This document shows, one piece after another, positions 19,389 to 28,315 of a stretch of DNA of 64,000 bases. The stretch's first letter is position 1; every line of letters starts with the position of its first letter. Source of the stretch: an uncultured beta proteobacterium (GTDB taxonomy: Bacteria; Pseudomonadota; Gammaproteobacteria; Burkholderiales; Burkholderiaceae_C). A model generated the notes under the pieces. It saw only the letters and a program-made list of their open reading frames with translations, did not search any database and was not told the DNA's origin. The stretch is from NCBI GenBank assembly GCA_903869595.1, contig CAIPZV010000017.1, forward strand, positions 1-64,000. The letters run 5' to 3'. The translations under genes were made by a program, and so were the position numbers.

Positions 19389-19796
19389 TCAGACTTTTTC
19401 CAGCGGAAGCCCGGCGCTTTTCCAAGCTGCCAGGCCGCCACCGAGCGAATGGACTTGGTCATAGCCCAGGGTTTTGGCCGCAGCCACCGCACGGCCGGAG
19501 CGCACGCCGGACTGGCACACCAAAATCAAAGGCAAGCCTTTGTTTTTTACCGCTGCGGCCAACTTAGAAGGCAAATCTGCCAGCGGAATGTTTTTAGAGC
19601 CCACGATGTGCCCGGCGGCAAACTCTGTGGGTTCACACACATCCACCACCACCGCTTTTTCCCGGTTGATCAATAACACCGCGTCGTTGGCGCTGAGGCC
19701 TGCGCTGACTGCGTCTTGCATGACCGGTGCCAGCAATAGAGCGCCCGAAATCAGGGCCAGGGTGATCAACATCCAGTTATCGAGAAGAAATTTCAC
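19389..19796 (-). CDS. Membrane-anchored rhodanese-like protein
   Basis: This 135-residue protein has one N-terminal membrane segment (VKFLLDNWMLITLALISGAL) and a single rhodanese domain. The active-site loop is CQSGVRSGRA, with catalytic Cys, so sulfur transfer is possible. I placed the start at the GTG at 19796 because AAGGA lies 6 bases upstream; a TTG at 19829 would add residues that overlap the gpmA upstream region. It begins the rhodanese-grxC-secB-gpsA run and is divergent from gpmA. The physiological sulfur acceptor is unknown. Confidence 0.88.
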   Translation of the reverse strand: MKFLLDNWMLITLALISGALLLAPVMQDAVSAGLSANDAVLLINREKAVVVDVCEPTEFAAGHIVGSKNIPLADLPSKLAAAVKNKGLPLILVCQSGVRSGRAVAAAKTLGYDQVHSLGGGLAAWKSAGLPLEKV

Positions 19797-19907
19797 TAGG
19801 GTTCCTTGAGGGTGCGAAAGGGAGAACAATCGGCCATTTTAGAATGCCCCCTGATCCCGCACAGCCCGCGCGGCTGCATTCCCCTTCAATTCCCCCCATT
19901 TCCTGCC

Positions 19908-20654
19908 ATGCACCGACTTGTCTTGATACGCCACGGCGAATCCACCTGGAATCTTGAAAACCGCTTTACCGGCTGGACTGATGTGGACTTGACGCCCACC
20001 GGCATCGAGCAGGCTCAAAACGCGGGACGTTTGCTCAAAGCCGAAGGCTATGCCTTTGATCTGGCCTACACCAGCATGCTCAAGCGGGCCACGCGCACCC
20101 TGTGGCATTGCCTGGACCAGATGGACTGCACCTGGCTGCCGGTGGTGCACAGCTGGCGGCTCAATGAGCGCCATTACGGCGCTTTGCAAGGCCTGAACAA
20201 AGCCGATACGGCGCGCCAGTACGGCGAGCAGCAAGTGCTGCTGTGGCGCCGTAGCTTTGACGTGCCGCCGCCGGCGCTGGAGCCCACCGACCCGCGCTGG
20301 GAGGGCAGCGACCCGCGCTACGCCAAGCTGGCACCGGGCCAGGTGCCGCTGACCGAATGCCTGAAAGACACGGTGACACGCGTCATGCCTTTTTGGCAGG
20401 AATCCATTGCACCGGCTTTGCGCGCTGGCAAGCGCCCGGTGATTGCGGCGCATGGCAACTCCATACGCGCGCTGATGAAATACCTGGACCACATCGGGGA
20501 CGATGACATCGTCGGCGTCAATATCCCTAATGGGATACCGCTGGTTTACGAACTGGACGCAGACCTGAAACCGATCCGCCATTACTATTTGGGCGACGCC
20601 CAAGCCGTCGCGCAAGCGGCACAGGCGGTCGCAAAGCAGGGCAAAGCGTCTTGA
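19908..20654 (+). CDS. gpmA: 2,3-bisphosphoglycerate-dependent phosphoglycerate mutase
   Basis: GpmA interconverts 3- and 2-phosphoglycerate in glycolysis and gluconeogenesis. The 248-residue protein starts [15 protein letters not shown], where His8 is the phosphorylated residue. It continues with [26 protein letters not shown] and [12 protein letters not shown] with the second catalytic His. The start at 19908 gives the exact family N-terminus; the longer frame upstream is not conserved. The gene is divergent from the rhodanese operon. Confidence 0.96.
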   Translation: MHRLVLIRHGESTWNLENRFTGWTDVDLTPTGIEQAQNAGRLLKAEGYAFDLAYTSMLKRATRTLWHCLDQMDCTWLPVVHSWRLNERHYGALQGLNKADTARQYGEQQVLLWRRSFDVPPPALEPTDPRWEGSDPRYAKLAPGQVPLTECLKDTVTRVMPFWQESIAPALRAGKRPVIAAHGNSIRALMKYLDHIGDDDIVGVNIPNGIPLVYELDADLKPIRHYYLGDAQAVAQAAQAVAKQGKAS

Positions 20655-20773
20655 CGGTGTTTCGGGGGATGCCCCTGCCCCAGCGCAAGGTGCTGCTTTC
20701 AGAGGCACAATAGCTTCCTATCGCTGGCATTTTGGCCATCAGGTACACAGGGATGAAGGAAACGGGAACGACT

Positions 20774-22210
20774 ATGGGTCAAAAATTAAAGATTGCAGGT
20801 TGGGTCATGCTAGGTGCATTGGCCGGCTCGCTGACGACGGTTTCGGTGCAAACCGTGGCCCGCAACACCCTGGCGCCCATGCCTTTGGAAGAGTTGCAGC
20901 AGCTCTCCACCGTATTTGGCCTGATCAAAAGCGATTACGTGGAACCGGTGGACGAGAAAAAGCTGATCACCGACGCCATTACCGGCATGGTGTCCAGCCT
21001 GGATCCGCATTCCACTTATTTTGATAAGAAATCCTTCAAAGAGTTTCGCGAAGGCACGAGCGGCAAATTTGTCGGCGTGGGTATTGAAATCACGCAGGAA
21101 GATGGTTTCGTCAAAGTCGTCTCCCCGATCGAAGGCTCTCCGGCGGACCGCGCCGGCCTCAAGCCCAATGACCTGATTACCAAAGTAGATGACACCGCTG
21201 TCAAAGGCCTGAGCCTCAACGAAGCGGTCAAGCGCATGCGCGGCGAACCGGCCACCAAAGTGATATTGACCGTTTTTCGTAAAGACGAGAACCGCACTTT
21301 TCCCGTCACCATCATCCGTGAAGAGATCAAACAACAGTCAGTGCGCGGCAAGTTGATTGAGCCGGGCTACGCCTGGATTCGCGTAAGCCAGTTCCAGGAA
21401 CGCACCGTCGATGACTTTGTGAAAAAGGTCAACGACTTGTATGAGCAAGACCCCAAGATCAAAGGCATGGTGCTCGATTTGCGCAACGACCCGGGTGGCC
21501 TGCTCAATGCGGCGGTGGCCATTTCAGCCGCCTTCCTGCCCGATAACGTGACCGTGGTCAGCACCAACGGACAAACCGAAGAAAGTAAGCAAACCCTGCG
21601 CGCTACGGCCCGCGACTACATGGGCCGCATGGGCGCGGACCCGATTAAAAAATTACCGGCACAGCTGAAAAATATTCCGCTGATTGTGCTGGTCAATGAA
21701 GGCTCAGCCTCTGCCAGCGAAATTGTGGCCGGTGCCCTGCAAGACCATAAACGCGCCACCATCATGGGTGGGCAAACCTTTGGCAAAGGTTCGGTGCAAA
21801 CCTTCCGTCCTTTAAGCGGTGACACCGGGCTGAAGATCACTACCTCGCGCTACTACACACCCAGTGGCCGCTCCATCCAGGCCAAAGGTATCGTGCCGGA
21901 CTTGATGGTCGATGACACCGAAGAAGGCAGCCCGTTTGCAGCGCTGCGCACGCGGGAGGCCGACCTGGAAAAACACCTGGCCAGCGGCCAGGGCGAAGAA
22001 GTGAAAGACCCGGCGCGCGAGAAAGCGCGTGAAGAGGCTATGAAGCGGCTGGAAGAGGAATCGCGTAAACCGGTGGCTGAGCGCCGCGCTCCGGAATTTG
22101 GCTCAGACAAAGACTTCCAACTTGGCCAGGCCCTTAAAAAGCTCAAAGGCCAGCCGGTGCTGATCAGCAAAACGCAAGTCGAGCGCAGCGCCGAGAAAAA
22201 AGAGGAATGA
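20774..22210 (+). CDS. S41 family carboxy-terminal processing protease
   Basis: This is a periplasmic serine protease of the CtpA/Prc type. The 478-residue protein has an N-terminal signal/anchor (IAGWVMLGALAGSL), a PDZ domain at about 85-165 (VGVGIEITQEDG, GSPADRAGLKPNDLI) and the S41 core with NEGSASASEIVAGAL (catalytic Ser) and FGKGSVQT (catalytic Lys). The C-terminus is a charged, coiled-coil-like tail. MGQKLK at 20774 matches relatives and has GGGA upstream; an ATG at 20753 is the alternative. The next gene starts 9 bases after its stop. Confidence 0.93.
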   Translation: MGQKLKIAGWVMLGALAGSLTTVSVQTVARNTLAPMPLEELQQLSTVFGLIKSDYVEPVDEKKLITDAITGMVSSLDPHSTYFDKKSFKEFREGTSGKFVGVGIEITQEDGFVKVVSPIEGSPADRAGLKPNDLITKVDDTAVKGLSLNEAVKRMRGEPATKVILTVFRKDENRTFPVTIIREEIKQQSVRGKLIEPGYAWIRVSQFQERTVDDFVKKVNDLYEQDPKIKGMVLDLRNDPGGLLNAAVAISAAFLPDNVTVVSTNGQTEESKQTLRATARDYMGRMGADPIKKLPAQLKNIPLIVLVNEGSASASEIVAGALQDHKRATIMGGQTFGKGSVQTFRPLSGDTGLKITTSRYYTPSGRSIQAKGIVPDLMVDDTEEGSPFAALRTREADLEKHLASGQGEEVKDPAREKAREEAMKRLEEESRKPVAERRAPEFGSDKDFQLGQALKKLKGQPVLISKTQVERSAEKKEE

Positions 22211-22219
22211 GGCAGCCCG

Positions 22220-22990
22220 GTGTCTGAACCGGAAGAACTGCCCGACGCAGATTTACTGCGCTATTCGCGGCACCTGCTGCTCGATGACATTGGGGTCGAG
22301 GGCCAGCGCCGCATCCTGCAATCGCACGTACTCATTATTGGAGCCGGTGGCCTGGGCTCACCGGCGGCCATGTACCTGGCCTGCTCGGGGGTGGGCAGCA
22401 TCACTATCGTCGATGACGACACCGTCGATCTGACCAATTTGCAGCGCCAGATCATGCACAGCACTACAAGCATTGGCCAAGCCAAAGTGCTATCGGCCCA
22501 AAGTACGCTCGCCCAGCTCAACCCGACGGTGCAGGTCCAGGCTTTGCAAACACGCGCTGATGCGCAACTGCTGCGGACTTTGGTGGCAGAGGCCGATGTG
22601 GTGCTCGATTGCAGCGATAACTTTCAAACCCGCCAGGCCATCAACGCCGCGTGTGTGCAGCAGCGCGTACCGCTAGTTAGCGGCGCGGCTATCGGCATGG
22701 ATGGGCAAATTGCAGTGTATGACCCGCGCGATGCCAACGCACCCTGCTACGCCTGCGTGTTTGCGCCCGATGCCCCGCCCGAAGAAGCGCGCTGTGCCAC
22801 CATGGGCGTGTTAGCGCCTTTGGTCGGCGTGATTGGCGCAATGCAAGCGCTGGAGGCGCTCAAACTGCTGGCGCGCACTGGCACTTCACTAAGTGGCTAT
22901 TTGCTGATGCTCGATGCGCGCAGCATGGAGTGGACGCGGCTGCGGGTGCAAAAAAACCCGGCTTGTTCGGTCTGCTGCACAAAGCACTAA
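22220..22990 (+). CDS. MoeB/ThiF/HesA family adenylyltransferase
   Basis: E1-like enzymes of this family adenylate the C-terminal glycine of a small sulfur carrier (MoaD or ThiS). The 256-residue protein shows RYSRHLLLDDIG, GAGGLGSPAAMYLACSGVG (nucleotide-binding glycines), DLTNLQRQI, DCSDNFQTR and two zinc CxxC motifs (CYAC, CSVC). It lacks a C-terminal rhodanese domain. The start is a GTG with GAGG about 10 bases upstream. It lies 9 bases after the S41 protease, so they are co-transcribed. Whether it serves molybdopterin or thiamine cannot be told, since no partner gene is nearby. Confidence 0.9.
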   Translation: MSEPEELPDADLLRYSRHLLLDDIGVEGQRRILQSHVLIIGAGGLGSPAAMYLACSGVGSITIVDDDTVDLTNLQRQIMHSTTSIGQAKVLSAQSTLAQLNPTVQVQALQTRADAQLLRTLVAEADVVLDCSDNFQTRQAINAACVQQRVPLVSGAAIGMDGQIAVYDPRDANAPCYACVFAPDAPPEEARCATMGVLAPLVGVIGAMQALEALKLLARTGTSLSGYLLMLDARSMEWTRLRVQKNPACSVCCTKH

Positions 22991-23021
22991 AGCTTGCGCC
23001 CAAGCTAGGCGGCGCACCCGC

Positions 23022-23849
23022 CTAAGCACCCAGTATCCAGCCTTCCAGCGCATCCATCTCTGCGGGCAAGCCGTAAAGTGAATCTCCTTGCGCATGGGCC
23101 GCTTGCGCCCAGGCCGCTTGCACCAGGCACAAGACTGCATCCAGCGCATCGCCGCTGGCGTCCTGGGCCAGTGCATCGCGCTGCGCGTGGCTGAGCTTGA
23201 GGCGCACCCCCCAGCGCGTCTGCCCCAATTCCAGGGCGTTGATCAGGTCTTTGCGGGCAATCAGGCGCTCTGGCGTCTGCTTGGCTTTGTCATCACTTTT
23301 ATAGCTTTGCGCACCCAACACTTCGCGCGCCAACATGCCTGGATAAGCCTCCAGGGCAATGCGTGCGGCCTGCTTATCTGGCGTTTGCAGACCGGGGAAA
23401 TACGCGCCCGCTGCCAAGATGGCGGGCACGCCCGCGTGCAACATATAGGCCACCGGAGGGTTCACCCATTTCATGGAAGGGCTGGAGCCTGCGGGGCCAT
23501 CGGTAGCCCGATGTGCAAACTTGCCGCCTACAGGGCGGCTGTCGCAAAAGGCCGCGAACAGATCGCGAATATGAGATCGGGGCAAAGCCGCGTAATGCGT
23601 AATGCAATCTTCCCAGCGCGTGGGCCAGCCCAAGTGCACAATGAGTTCACGCGGCAGGCCAAAGGGCAAATCAAAGCCGCCCACCCAGGCAGGGTGCGCC
23701 CACAAAGCCGCAGTAAATGCGTCCAGACTTTGCAAGCGCTCCAGATTGTCTAGAACCAGCCGTGCGCCGTCGCTATGCCCCCAGGCCAGGACGATGTGCT
23801 TGCGCGGCCCGGGGCTGCTAGAAAAATCGCAACCCAGCAACAAGGCCAT
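23022..23849 (-). CDS. DUF429 domain protein
   Basis: This predicted cytosolic protein of 275 residues has a DUF429-type pattern: LLGCDFSSSP at the start, VGGFDLPFGLPRELI, EAYPGMLAREVLG and GDALDAVLCLVQAAW near the end. The acidic residues at the start and end resemble an RNase H-like arrangement; whether it is a nuclease is not established. The start is the ATG at 23849. It is the third gene after folE and the BLUF protein, 18 bases from the latter, so a common transcript is likely. Confidence 0.75.
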   Translation of the reverse strand: MALLLGCDFSSSPGPRKHIVLAWGHSDGARLVLDNLERLQSLDAFTAALWAHPAWVGGFDLPFGLPRELIVHLGWPTRWEDCITHYAALPRSHIRDLFAAFCDSRPVGGKFAHRATDGPAGSSPSMKWVNPPVAYMLHAGVPAILAAGAYFPGLQTPDKQAARIALEAYPGMLAREVLGAQSYKSDDKAKQTPERLIARKDLINALELGQTRWGVRLKLSHAQRDALAQDASGDALDAVLCLVQAAWAQAAHAQGDSLYGLPAEMDALEGWILGA

Positions 23850-23867
23850 GGGCAAACGCTATGCCGC

Positions 23868-24290
23868 TTAGGCCCGGCCCATGATGGACGCAGTGGCCAT
23901 CAGTTCTTCCAGCAAGGCCAGTGACACTTTGCCCGATACGTTGTAAGGGTCTAGCTCGGGCTTTTCGGCGTACTTGAGCAAGATGCTGGCATTGATTTTG
24001 GACATATTGACCTGGCCCATGGTCCAGCCGCTAAAGCGCCGTTCGCTGATTTCTTCGTAGTGCAGCAATATCACGTCTTTGTGGCGCGGGTCACGCTGGA
24101 TGTGGCCGTACAACTCACTGACCGCATTGCGCCCGCCCTCAATGGCTTGTAGAAATATACCGCCGCCATAGCAAAGAATACCGGTAATCCCCAGCCCCGG
24201 ATTGCCCTGGCGGGACTGCGCCAGGATTTGTTCAATCTCTGCGCTGGCCGGGTCAATAGCGCGACTGGCATAAAGTAAACGGACCAACAT
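23868..24290 (-). CDS. BLUF-domain blue-light sensor
   Basis: BLUF proteins sense blue light through flavin (FAD). This 140-residue short form consists of the domain plus a C-terminal helical cap, like PixD-type proteins. All key residues can be placed: Tyr7 (LLYASR), Asn30, Gln48 (FLQAIEGG), Trp89 and Met91 (SGWTMG). No output domain is fused, so it must act through a partner. Its start lies 3 bases after the folE stop, which makes co-expression with a pterin-synthesis enzyme very likely. The partner is unknown; the following DUF429 protein is the nearest candidate. Confidence 0.93.
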   Translation of the reverse strand: MLVRLLYASRAIDPASAEIEQILAQSRQGNPGLGITGILCYGGGIFLQAIEGGRNAVSELYGHIQRDPRHKDVILLHYEEISERRFSGWTMGQVNMSKINASILLKYAEKPELDPYNVSGKVSLALLEELMATASIMGRA

Positions 24291-24293
24291 GGT

Positions 24294-24995
24294 TCAGCCT
24301 TTCTTGGGAATGAGAGACAAAAACTCGCGGCGCAAATTCGGGTCTTTCAAAAACACGCCACGCATGACGGAATTAATCATCTTGCTGTCCATATCTTTCA
24401 CACCGCGCCAGGACATGCAAAAGTGGCTGGCCTCCATCACGATAGCCAACCCATCAGGTTGGGTTTTTTCCTGGATCAGGTCCGCCAGTTGCACTACAGC
24501 TTCTTCTTGAATTTGGGGCCGCCCCATCACCCATTCAGCCAAACGTGCATATTTACTCAAACCGATAACGTTGGTATGTTCGTTAGGCAACACACCAATC
24601 CAAATGTTGCCGATCACCGGACAAAAATGGTGGCTGCAGGCGCTGCGCACCGTGATCGGGCCGACGATCATGAGTTCGTTGAGATGCTCGGCATTGGGAA
24701 ATTCGGTAATCGCAGGCGCTGGTACATAGCGACCCCGGAACACTTCATTGAGGTACATCTTGGCCACCCGGCGTGCGGTGTTGGCGGTGTTGTGGTCGTT
24801 CTCGGTGTCGATGACCAGCGAACCCAGCACGCCGCGCATTTTTTCCTCTACCTCGTCCAGCAGGGCTTCGAGTTCACCAGGTTGAACGAATTCGGCGATA
24901 TTGTCGTTCGCGTTAAAACGCTTGCGGGCGGCCTGTATGCGCTCGCGGATTTTGACGGAAACCGGAGTTCCAACGTCCTCGTCAGATGGGTTCAT
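24294..24995 (-). CDS. folE: GTP cyclohydrolase I FolE
   Basis: FolE converts GTP to 7,8-dihydroneopterin triphosphate, the first step of folate synthesis. The 233-residue protein has the zinc and active-site segment CSHHFCPVIGN, IGLSKYARL, RPQIQEEAV and the C-terminal EASHFCMSWRGV with the third zinc Cys. The N-terminal 40 residues are an extension before the conserved core, which is usual for some proteobacterial forms. It begins a folE-BLUF-DUF429 run. NudB, which acts on the FolE product, is encoded 2.1 kb upstream on the same strand. Confidence 0.96.
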   Translation of the reverse strand: MNPSDEDVGTPVSVKIRERIQAARKRFNANDNIAEFVQPGELEALLDEVEEKMRGVLGSLVIDTENDHNTANTARRVAKMYLNEVFRGRYVPAPAITEFPNAEHLNELMIVGPITVRSACSHHFCPVIGNIWIGVLPNEHTNVIGLSKYARLAEWVMGRPQIQEEAVVQLADLIQEKTQPDGLAIVMEASHFCMSWRGVKDMDSKMINSVMRGVFLKDPNLRREFLSLIPKKG

Positions 24996-25109
24996 GGCAC
25001 TCTAATAATAGTAGCTACCAAACCATATTACCAGCGTTTGCGTATCGCTTCGGTGCGGTGGCGCAATGCACTGGCACCTCAGGCGAGATTGGCAGACCTA
25101 GCCCCTTGC

Positions 25110-26324
25110 TTAGTAGCCACGACCCACAACAAATAAGCCGATCCGGAAAACCAGCAGCGCCAGCAAGTCCAAGGCGCGTTGCCAACGCCCGCGCTGCGCA
25201 TAACGCAGTGGATCCATCTGCACCGATTGCTGTTCGATAGCATGGTGCAAGCGCTCGCGCAGCTCCTGGGCAAATTGCGCATCGCGCAGCACCACATTAG
25301 CTTCGCGCGCCAGCAAGAGGCTTAAAGGCTCCAGGTTGGACGAACCCACGGTGGCCCAGACCCTATCAACTACCGCCACTTTGGCGTGCAAAAAACCGCC
25401 TTGGTATTCATGAATTTCCACGCCAGCATCGAGCAAACTGCCATACACCGCGCGCGCGCCGTGGAACTGCATGAAATACTCATAGCGCCCTTGCAATAAC
25501 AAAACCACACGTACGCCGCGTTGTGCCGCATGTTCCAAGGCATGGCGCAATTTACGCCCCGGCATGAAGTAGGCGTTGGCGATCAAGACTTCATGGTGCG
25601 CCTGGCCTATGGCCTGGCGGTAGGTTTGCTCGATCCGGCTGCGGTTGCGCAGGTTGTCGCGCAGCACCAACGCGGCGGGTATCTGTCCCTGCACATCGTC
25701 GGGTGCCGGGGCTTGCATGGGGGCAGGCTGTGGCCGCAAGGCGGTTTGCAGTTGGCTACGCGCCTTGGCCCACTGGCGCGATTCCAAACCGCGCGCAAAA
25801 TCAAGCCGGGACCAAAAGCGCCGCATCAGCGCTTGTGCGTCTATTACTAAGGGGCCTTGTACCTGCACTGCAAAATCCAGGCGCGCAGAATCCAAAGTGC
25901 CCAGGCGCAAATCATGGAAATCATCCATGACATTGATGCCGCCACAAAAGGCCACGCGCCCGTCAACCACGCAGAGCTTGCGATGCAAACGGCGCCAACG
26001 CACCGGAAAAAAAACACCTAGCCAACCTAGCGGCGAAAAACGGTGCCAGCGTACACCGGCAGCGTCAAAGCGCGCCGTCCATGGCAGCGGCAGCGGCGCA
26101 GTGCCAATGCCATCGACCACCAGATAGACCTGCACGCCGCGCAGCGCCGCGCGCTCTAACGCAGCAGCTACCGCCTGGCCCTGTTCGTCAAAGGCAAAAA
26201 TATAGGTTTCCAGGCGTACCTCGTGCTTGCTGTGCTCGATGGCATGCACCATGGCCTGGAACAACTCCTTGGCACCTTGCAGCAAATGCAGGTGGTGGCG
26301 CGCCCGCAAATGCACCGCGTTCAT
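25110..26324 (-). CDS. clsB: Cardiolipin synthase B-type phospholipase D protein
   Basis: The protein has two phospholipase D motifs and belongs to the ClsB type, which joins phosphatidyl groups to make cardiolipin at the inner membrane. The 404 residues include HRKLCVVDGRVAFCGG (first HKD) and HAKVAVVDRVWATVGSSN (second HKD). It lacks the two N-terminal membrane segments of ClsA; a short hydrophobic stretch lies near the C-terminus (ALDLLALLVFRIGLFVV). Its start overlaps the stop of the upstream EEP-family gene by four bases, the same pairing as ybhP-clsB in E. coli. Confidence 0.9.
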   Translation of the reverse strand: MNAVHLRARHHLHLLQGAKELFQAMVHAIEHSKHEVRLETYIFAFDEQGQAVAAALERAALRGVQVYLVVDGIGTAPLPLPWTARFDAAGVRWHRFSPLGWLGVFFPVRWRRLHRKLCVVDGRVAFCGGINVMDDFHDLRLGTLDSARLDFAVQVQGPLVIDAQALMRRFWSRLDFARGLESRQWAKARSQLQTALRPQPAPMQAPAPDDVQGQIPAALVLRDNLRNRSRIEQTYRQAIGQAHHEVLIANAYFMPGRKLRHALEHAAQRGVRVVLLLQGRYEYFMQFHGARAVYGSLLDAGVEIHEYQGGFLHAKVAVVDRVWATVGSSNLEPLSLLLAREANVVLRDAQFAQELRERLHHAIEQQSVQMDPLRYAQRGRWQRALDLLALLVFRIGLFVVGRGY

Positions 26325-27070
26325 CGCGTCGGCCCACCCGGCAACACAAACTCAGCCACGATGGGCAAATGGTCTGACATACGCGCCCACTGCGGCCCGT
26401 GCGGCACATGCTGGCGCAAGGGCAGCAGGCCACGGGTGTAAATATGGTCCAGGGCCAGCAAAGGCAAGGCCGAAGGAAAGGTGGGCAGATGCTGTTGCGT
26501 CGGCGCCTCCAGGCCCACATCGCCCAGCACTTTACGCACACTGGCGTTCCACTCATTGAAGTCCCCGGCCACAATGACCGGCGCATCAGGTGCGATATCG
26601 CGGCGCACGTAATCGCAGACCTGCTGCAACTGGCGCATACGCCCGCCGCGCGTTAAACCCAGATGCAGCACCAGCACATGGATTCGCTGCCCGCGCACCT
26701 CCACTTCGCTATGCAATAGTCCGCGCTGCTCAAAACGGTGGTCCGACATATCGGCGTGCTGGTGTGCCAGTACGGGCCAGCGCGAGAGCAAAGCGTTGCC
26801 ATGCTCGCCGTGCCGGGTAATCGCATTGCTGCGGTACACGGCAGTGTGGCCTTGCGGCGCCAAAAAATCAGCCTGGCCCTGGCTGGGCCAGTGGGCGAAA
26901 AACTGCGCCTCGCGCCGATTGAGCTTGCGCACTTCCTGCAAGCACACCAGATCCGCGTCCAGGCGCGCTATGGCTTGGCGTAGGTTGTGTATTTCCAAAC
27001 GGCGCGCCGGGCCCAGGCCGCGCACGCCTTTGTGGATGTTGTAGCTGACCACACGTAAAACGGATGGCAT
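26321..27070 (-). CDS. Endonuclease/exonuclease/phosphatase family protein (YbhP-like)
   Basis: The protein has 249 residues with the EEP fold of Mg-dependent phosphodiesterases. Motifs visible are VVSYNIHKGV, DLVCLQEV (metal-binding Glu), GDFNEWN and a final LDHIYTRG...SDHLPI with the catalytic Asp-His. I chose the ATG at 27070 because conserved sequence starts there; the 88 upstream in-frame codons are arginine-rich and unlike protein. It overlaps clsB by four bases, as the YbhP-ClsB pair does in enterics, so a lipid-related substrate is plausible. nudB ends 10 bases upstream. Confidence 0.88.
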   Translation of the reverse strand: MPSVLRVVSYNIHKGVRGLGPARRLEIHNLRQAIARLDADLVCLQEVRKLNRREAQFFAHWPSQGQADFLAPQGHTAVYRSNAITRHGEHGNALLSRWPVLAHQHADMSDHRFEQRGLLHSEVEVRGQRIHVLVLHLGLTRGGRMRQLQQVCDYVRRDIAPDAPVIVAGDFNEWNASVRKVLGDVGLEAPTQQHLPTFPSALPLLALDHIYTRGLLPLRQHVPHGPQWARMSDHLPIVAEFVLPGGPTR

Positions 27071-27080
27071 AGCGGCGCTG

Positions 27081-27557
27081 TCAGCTTGCAAACCGGGGAA
27101 GCAGCAAGCAGGCCTCGGCATTAGACGGCGAAAAACACAGCGCCGCCGCCTGCGCATAGGGTAGCCACTGAAACGCAGTGTGTTCATGCGGCTCCAGTTG
27201 CACCGCCGTACCCTCGGGCACTCGTAAACCAAACACACGCTCGGTGTTAAACACCACGCCCGGCGCGTAGCGGTGCAGCCAGCGCGGGTAAATCGGGTAC
27301 ACGTTTTCCAACGCCCAATCACGCAGATGGGCATTCAAGGGCGAAGCAGGAGAACAGTCAATGCCAGTTTCTTCGCGCACTTCGCGCATAGCAGTTTCTT
27401 CAAAGGATTCGTCCGCATGGTCTTTGCTGCCAGTCACCGATTGCCAAAAAGCCGGGGCCGCCGGATCGGGCTCGGCACGGCGAATCAGCAGCACCTGCAA
27501 GGACGGCGTATAGATCACCACCAACACAGATTGGGGAATTTTTAAGTCGGGGCGCAT
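27081..27557 (-). CDS. nudB: Dihydroneopterin triphosphate pyrophosphohydrolase NudB
   Basis: NudB is a Nudix hydrolase that removes pyrophosphate from dihydroneopterin triphosphate, the second step of folate synthesis. The 158-residue protein has PQSVLVVIYTP, FWQSVTGSKD and the Nudix box ending in REVREETGID, with EHTAFQWLPY near the end. The ATG at 27557 gives the family N-terminus MRPDLKIPQS. It leads a minus-strand run of nudB, EEP protein and clsB, with folE 114 bases further on. Confidence 0.9.
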   Translation of the reverse strand: MRPDLKIPQSVLVVIYTPSLQVLLIRRAEPDPAAPAFWQSVTGSKDHADESFEETAMREVREETGIDCSPASPLNAHLRDWALENVYPIYPRWLHRYAPGVVFNTERVFGLRVPEGTAVQLEPHEHTAFQWLPYAQAAALCFSPSNAEACLLLPRFAS

Positions 27558-27682
27558 AAGCGGAGGCAGGGCATGGCCGCATTGTGCCTGCCGCCTTTGC
27601 AGAAGGCCGGTGCGGGCTGGTGCAGTCGCTACACTTGCCCGGCATCCCCAAGCACGTGTGCCGCGCAAGGCACCACACCACC

Positions 27683-28291
27683 ATGAACGTCCTGGTCTTT
27701 TTCGCGGTACTCGCTTTCAGCCTGCAAATGCGCAATTCGCTGGAGCAACGTCGCCGTGTGCTGATTTTGGGCCGATTTCTGCGGCGCTACCAGATTGAGA
27801 GCCTGATGCAAACCCTGGTGGACGGCTATTTGCGCGCCATGGGCGAGCAACAAGCCGAGCGGCGCCAAAGCATTTGGTCCATGCTGGCGCAAACCGAAAA
27901 CCAACTCGAAGGCCAATTTCAAAGCCTGCTGACCGACTTGGCCGCCGAAGCCGACCCGCGCCGTTTGCGCGCTAGCACCCTGCCCTTGAGTTTGCCGCTG
28001 GCCACGCGCTGGCTGCCCGCTTCCACATTTAGCCTTCACGATATTCTGGCGGTTCATGGAGAAGGGATCAGCCGCGTGATGGGCAATGCGGCAGGCCTGT
28101 CTTCGCGCGACCGGGCGTTTTGCTTGACTGCCGAGTTGCTGTTGATGCAGCACAGCTGCCATTGGTTTTGCAAATCGCGCTGGGTGGCTTCTGCGCGCAT
28201 GCTGGCGCGCCACCAAACCAGCCATCTCCAATTGCTCGATGCGGTGTCCGAGCCCACGCGCCGGGCTTACCAGCGCATCATGGGCGTCTAA
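27683..28291 (+). CDS. Conserved hypothetical protein
   Basis: I do not recognise this 202-residue protein. It starts with a hydrophobic segment (MNVLVFFAVLAFSLQM) that could be a signal or anchor, followed by a charged helical region (about 20-95) rich in Arg, Gln and Glu. The later part contains several Cys, His and Trp residues (CLTAELLLMQHSCHWFCKS). Codon use is like the neighbours. It is a single plus-strand gene between two minus-strand operons, and it converges on aspS with 24 bases between stops. The ATG at 27683 was chosen because the hydrophobic start looks like a real N-terminus. Confidence 0.65.
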   Translation: MNVLVFFAVLAFSLQMRNSLEQRRRVLILGRFLRRYQIESLMQTLVDGYLRAMGEQQAERRQSIWSMLAQTENQLEGQFQSLLTDLAAEADPRRLRASTLPLSLPLATRWLPASTFSLHDILAVHGEGISRVMGNAAGLSSRDRAFCLTAELLLMQHSCHWFCKSRWVASARMLARHQTSHLQLLDAVSEPTRRAYQRIMGV

Positions 28292-28315
28292 AACCTAGCA
28301 CTGGGCGCAGGCCTT

